Assembly (NCBI GenBank): GCA_964436975.1
Contig: CAYTET010000053.1
Span: 1 to 13,846, forward strand
Length of the DNA stretch: 13,846 nt
Direction: 5' to 3'
Source of the DNA: CAYTET01 sp964436975
GTDB taxonomy: Bacteria > Bacillota_I > Bacilli_A > Erysipelotrichales > Erysipelotrichaceae
The notes beneath the pieces were generated by a model. It ran no database searches and was not told where the DNA came from. It saw nothing but the letters and a program-made list of their open reading frames with translations. A program made the translations under genes and the position numbers. Shown here piece by piece: positions 13,682 through 13,846 of the stretch (positions are counted from its first letter, which is position 1; each line of letters opens with the position of its first letter).

Positions 13682-13846
13682 CCAACAAAGAAATTATCCG
13701 CCGCATTCTGCAGCTTCTAAAACCTTACGGCCTGTGGCTTGCGGCCGGGCTGACGCTGACAGTGGTAAATGTCGCCGCCAGTCTGTACATCCCGGTTTTA
13801 TCCGGCCAGGCGGTTGATCTGCTGGTCGGTAAAGGCAGTGTTGATA
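13678..13846 (+). CDS. ABC exporter second half-transporter, N-terminal part only
   Basis: The gene is cut by the right edge of the window, with 56 residues visible. The ATG overlaps the previous stop codon (ATGA), the classic arrangement of heterodimeric exporters. The visible part, starting MTNKEIIRRILQLLKPYG and followed by a hydrophobic first helix and IPVLSGQAVDLL, matches the start of the membrane domain of the partner subunit. That partner would carry the canonical catalytic Glu, which lies outside the window. The GGAGG at 13665-13669 inside the previous gene is its ribosome site. Confidence 0.85.
   Translation, partial: MTNKEIIRRILQLLKPYGLWLAAGLTLTVVNVAASLYIPVLSGQAVDLLVGKGSVD

Overview
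The window looks like chromosomal DNA from a Gram-positive member of the Bacillota. The surface protein ends in a sortase-type tail, the lipoprotein has a lipobox, Shine-Dalgarno sites are strong (AGGAGG, GGAGGT), and base composition is moderate. The anaerobic-type sulfatase-maturase relative suggests an anaerobic or gut lifestyle. I cannot place it below phylum. TGA ends several genes here, so the code is standard.

Region 1 (1-3266, minus strand) is a cell-envelope module. It holds a pilin-like surface protein with isopeptide-type domains, whose frame is broken by an in-frame TGA just after the signal peptide, and a lipoprotein built from an internal duplication. Both genes are preceded by two TGTTGTAAA-like direct repeats exactly 21 bp apart, 28-29 bp upstream of a -10 element. 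This suggests shared control by one regulator that is not encoded in the window.

Region 2 (3194-6420) holds a PHP-domain phosphoesterase (plus strand). A bidirectional terminator separates it from a minus-strand pair: a large membrane protein of unknown function and a Bax inhibitor-1 family protein.

Region 3 (6468-8213) is a divergent pair: a YeiL-like Crp/Fnr regulator and an inosine/uridine-type nucleoside hydrolase. A perfect 9-2-9 palindrome lies between them and is probably the operator. The hydrolase C-terminus is interrupted by a 10-N assembly gap.

Region 4 (8217-11858, minus strand) is a tightly packed run: a LysR regulator, a small three-helix membrane protein, an HD-domain nucleotidase (YfbR/HDDC2 type), a GNAT acetyltransferase and a radical SAM/SPASM enzyme of the anaerobic sulfatase-maturase type. 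No sulfatase is present in the window.

Region 5 (11860-13846, plus strand), divergent from the LysR gene, is a heterodimeric ABC exporter operon. The first half-transporter is complete and has a degenerate ATPase site. The second begins with an ATGA overlap and runs off the window.
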